Part shown: in pieces, positions 63,778-64,000 of the stretch
Layout: every line of letters begins with the position of its first letter
How positions within the stretch are numbered: position 1 is the first letter of the stretch
DNA from: Paralichthys olivaceus
Lineage: Eukaryota > Chordata > Actinopteri > Pleuronectiformes > Paralichthyidae
Length of the DNA stretch: 64,000 nucleotides
Assembly: GCF_024713975.1 (NCBI RefSeq)
Contig: NC_091098.1
Coordinates: forward strand, 20,392,816-20,456,815
Direction: 5' to 3'
Translations under genes and position numbers: made by a program
Notes under the pieces: generated by a model
The model's database searches: none
The model's input: the letters and a program-made list of their open reading frames with translations, nothing else
What the model was told of the DNA's origin: nothing

Positions 63778-63892
63778 GGAGCGGCACGGTGGATTTTGAC
63801 GAGTTCCTGGTCATGATGGTGAGGTGCATGAAGGACGATAGCAAAGGGAAATCAGAGGAAGAACTGGCCGAGCTTTTTCGCATGTTTGACAA
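61108..63892 (+). CDS. tnnc1: Slow/cardiac troponin C, first four coding exons (partial at window end)
   Basis: The calcium-sensing subunit of troponin in heart and slow skeletal muscle thin filaments. Exons 61108-61131, 62730-62760, 62939-63085 and 63778-63892 give residues 1-105 plus two bases of Lys106. The remaining C-terminal exons lie beyond the window. [22 protein letters not shown]-hand I (28-40, [10 protein letters not shown], non-canonical loop typical of the cardiac form), Cys35, EF-hand II loop [13 protein letters not shown] (65-76) and Cys84 all match TNNC1 and exclude fast TNNC2. Residues 2, 29 and 30 are the fish types Asn, Gln and Asp. Paralogue a or b not resolved. Confidence 0.95.
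61132..62729 (+). other. tnnc1: tnnc1 intron 1
   Basis: 1.6 kb. Contains a (GT)n tract at about 61929-61948 and, at 62385-62645, a diverged dispersed retroelement copy ('aattgcaccaaatctaaatcc', 'caaacaaacaaacaaacc'). No other gene is visible. Confidence 0.8.
62385..62645. mobile_element. Diverged retroelement copy in tnnc1 intron 1
   Basis: 'atctgcaccaaatttcacgcactcatagatg', 'ggatctgccaccttatccagaattgcaccaa' and a (CAAA)n end correspond to the repeat seen at 3600-3985. Confidence 0.6.
62730..62760 (+). CDS. tnnc1: tnnc1 coding exon 2
   Basis: Residues 9-18 plus one base of Glu19 ([10 protein letters not shown]), a 31-nt microexon with acceptor CCCACAG and donor GTGAGC. Confidence 0.93.
62939..63085 (+). 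CDS. tnnc1: tnnc1 coding exon 3
   Basis: Residues 19-67 plus one base of Gly68: EF-hand I and the start of EF-hand II ([15 protein letters not shown] ... EMIDEVDED). Confidence 0.95.
63086..63692 (+). other. tnnc1: tnnc1 intron 3 body
   Basis: Unique, AT-rich intronic sequence with no gene or recognised repeat, leading into the TG tract at 63693. Confidence 0.7.
63693..63774 (+). repeat. (TG)41 microsatellite at the tnnc1 exon 4 acceptor
   Basis: 82 bp of uninterrupted TG, directly joined to CAG|exon. It takes the place of the usual polypyrimidine tract. Confidence 0.97.
63778..63892 (+). CDS. tnnc1: tnnc1 coding exon 4
   Basis: Residues 68-105 plus two bases of Lys106: the rest of EF-hand II and the central linker ([20 protein letters not shown]). 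Its acceptor is the end of a (TG)41 tract followed directly by CAG. Confidence 0.95.
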
Positions 63893-64000
63893 GTAAGATC
63901 CATGTTTAAAGTTTTTTCCCATTGAATTATAAGAATTAATGCTCACAAGTGCATTTGGCCGGTAAAATCTTATAAAACATAAAGAAAAACGTAATAACAG

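Overview
This window is vertebrate chromosomal DNA, almost certainly from a ray-finned (probably percomorph) fish. The evidence is four intron-rich nuclear genes with fish-like proteins, GT-AG introns in consistent phase, and several dispersed repeats typical of teleost genomes: Tc1-like remnants, short MITEs, LINE tails ending in 'aataaag' tracts, a tRNA-derived SINE and many CA/GA microsatellites. There are no operons, CRISPR arrays or prokaryotic features. I rebuilt the coding exons by hand from splice signals and frame continuity. Protein identifications rest on recognition of conserved family sequence, not on a database search.

Layout. (1) 3362-13415, minus strand: a complete synapsin II gene, syn2, with 11 coding exons and 467 aa, ending in the short IIb-type C-terminus. 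Its 3' UTR probably runs down to about 1390 and its first intron is 7.2 kb. (2) 17091-20549, plus strand: a complete vestigial-like 4 gene, vgll4, with 5 coding exons and 259 aa. It has an untranslated first exon near 16.4-16.5 kb and a long 3' UTR. (3) 23.4-34.9 kb: a gene-free interval with blocks that look like conserved regulatory DNA, plus one MITE. (4) 36735-42326, minus strand: a complete GABA transporter GAT-1 gene, slc6a1, with 14 coding exons and 712 aa. It has an unusual low-complexity extension of about 115 residues in its cytoplasmic tail. A 5' untranslated exon lies near 43.5 kb. (5) 44.3-44.75 kb: a CpG-containing segment ending at a strong plus-strand splice donor, possibly a divergent promoter or non-coding transcript. 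(6) 44.8-59.4 kb: gene-free, with MITEs, microsatellites and enhancer-like motif clusters. (7) 59444-60463: a 1 kb degenerate telomere-type (CCCTAA) array. (8) 61108 to the window edge, plus strand: the first four coding exons of slow/cardiac troponin C, tnnc1, behind a TATA promoter.

The order and relative orientation syn2 - vgll4 - slc6a1 match human chromosome 3p25, from memory SLC6A1 - HRH1 - ATG7 - VGLL4 - TAMM41 - SYN2/TIMP4. Here hrh1, atg7, tamm41 and the TIMP gene nested in synapsin are all missing, which fits one fractionated copy left by the teleost genome duplication. The genes do not form one pathway. syn2 (vesicle clustering) and slc6a1 (GABA re-uptake) are synaptic, vgll4 is a TEAD co-repressor, and tnnc1 is the calcium switch of heart and slow muscle.

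Most notable: the expanded GAT-1 tail with its G-quadruplex-prone DNA, a (TG)41 tract forming the acceptor region of tnnc1 exon 4, the interstitial telomere-like array, the absence of a nested TIMP gene in syn2, and fish-type calcium-site residues in troponin C. I found no clearly new multi-gene system.
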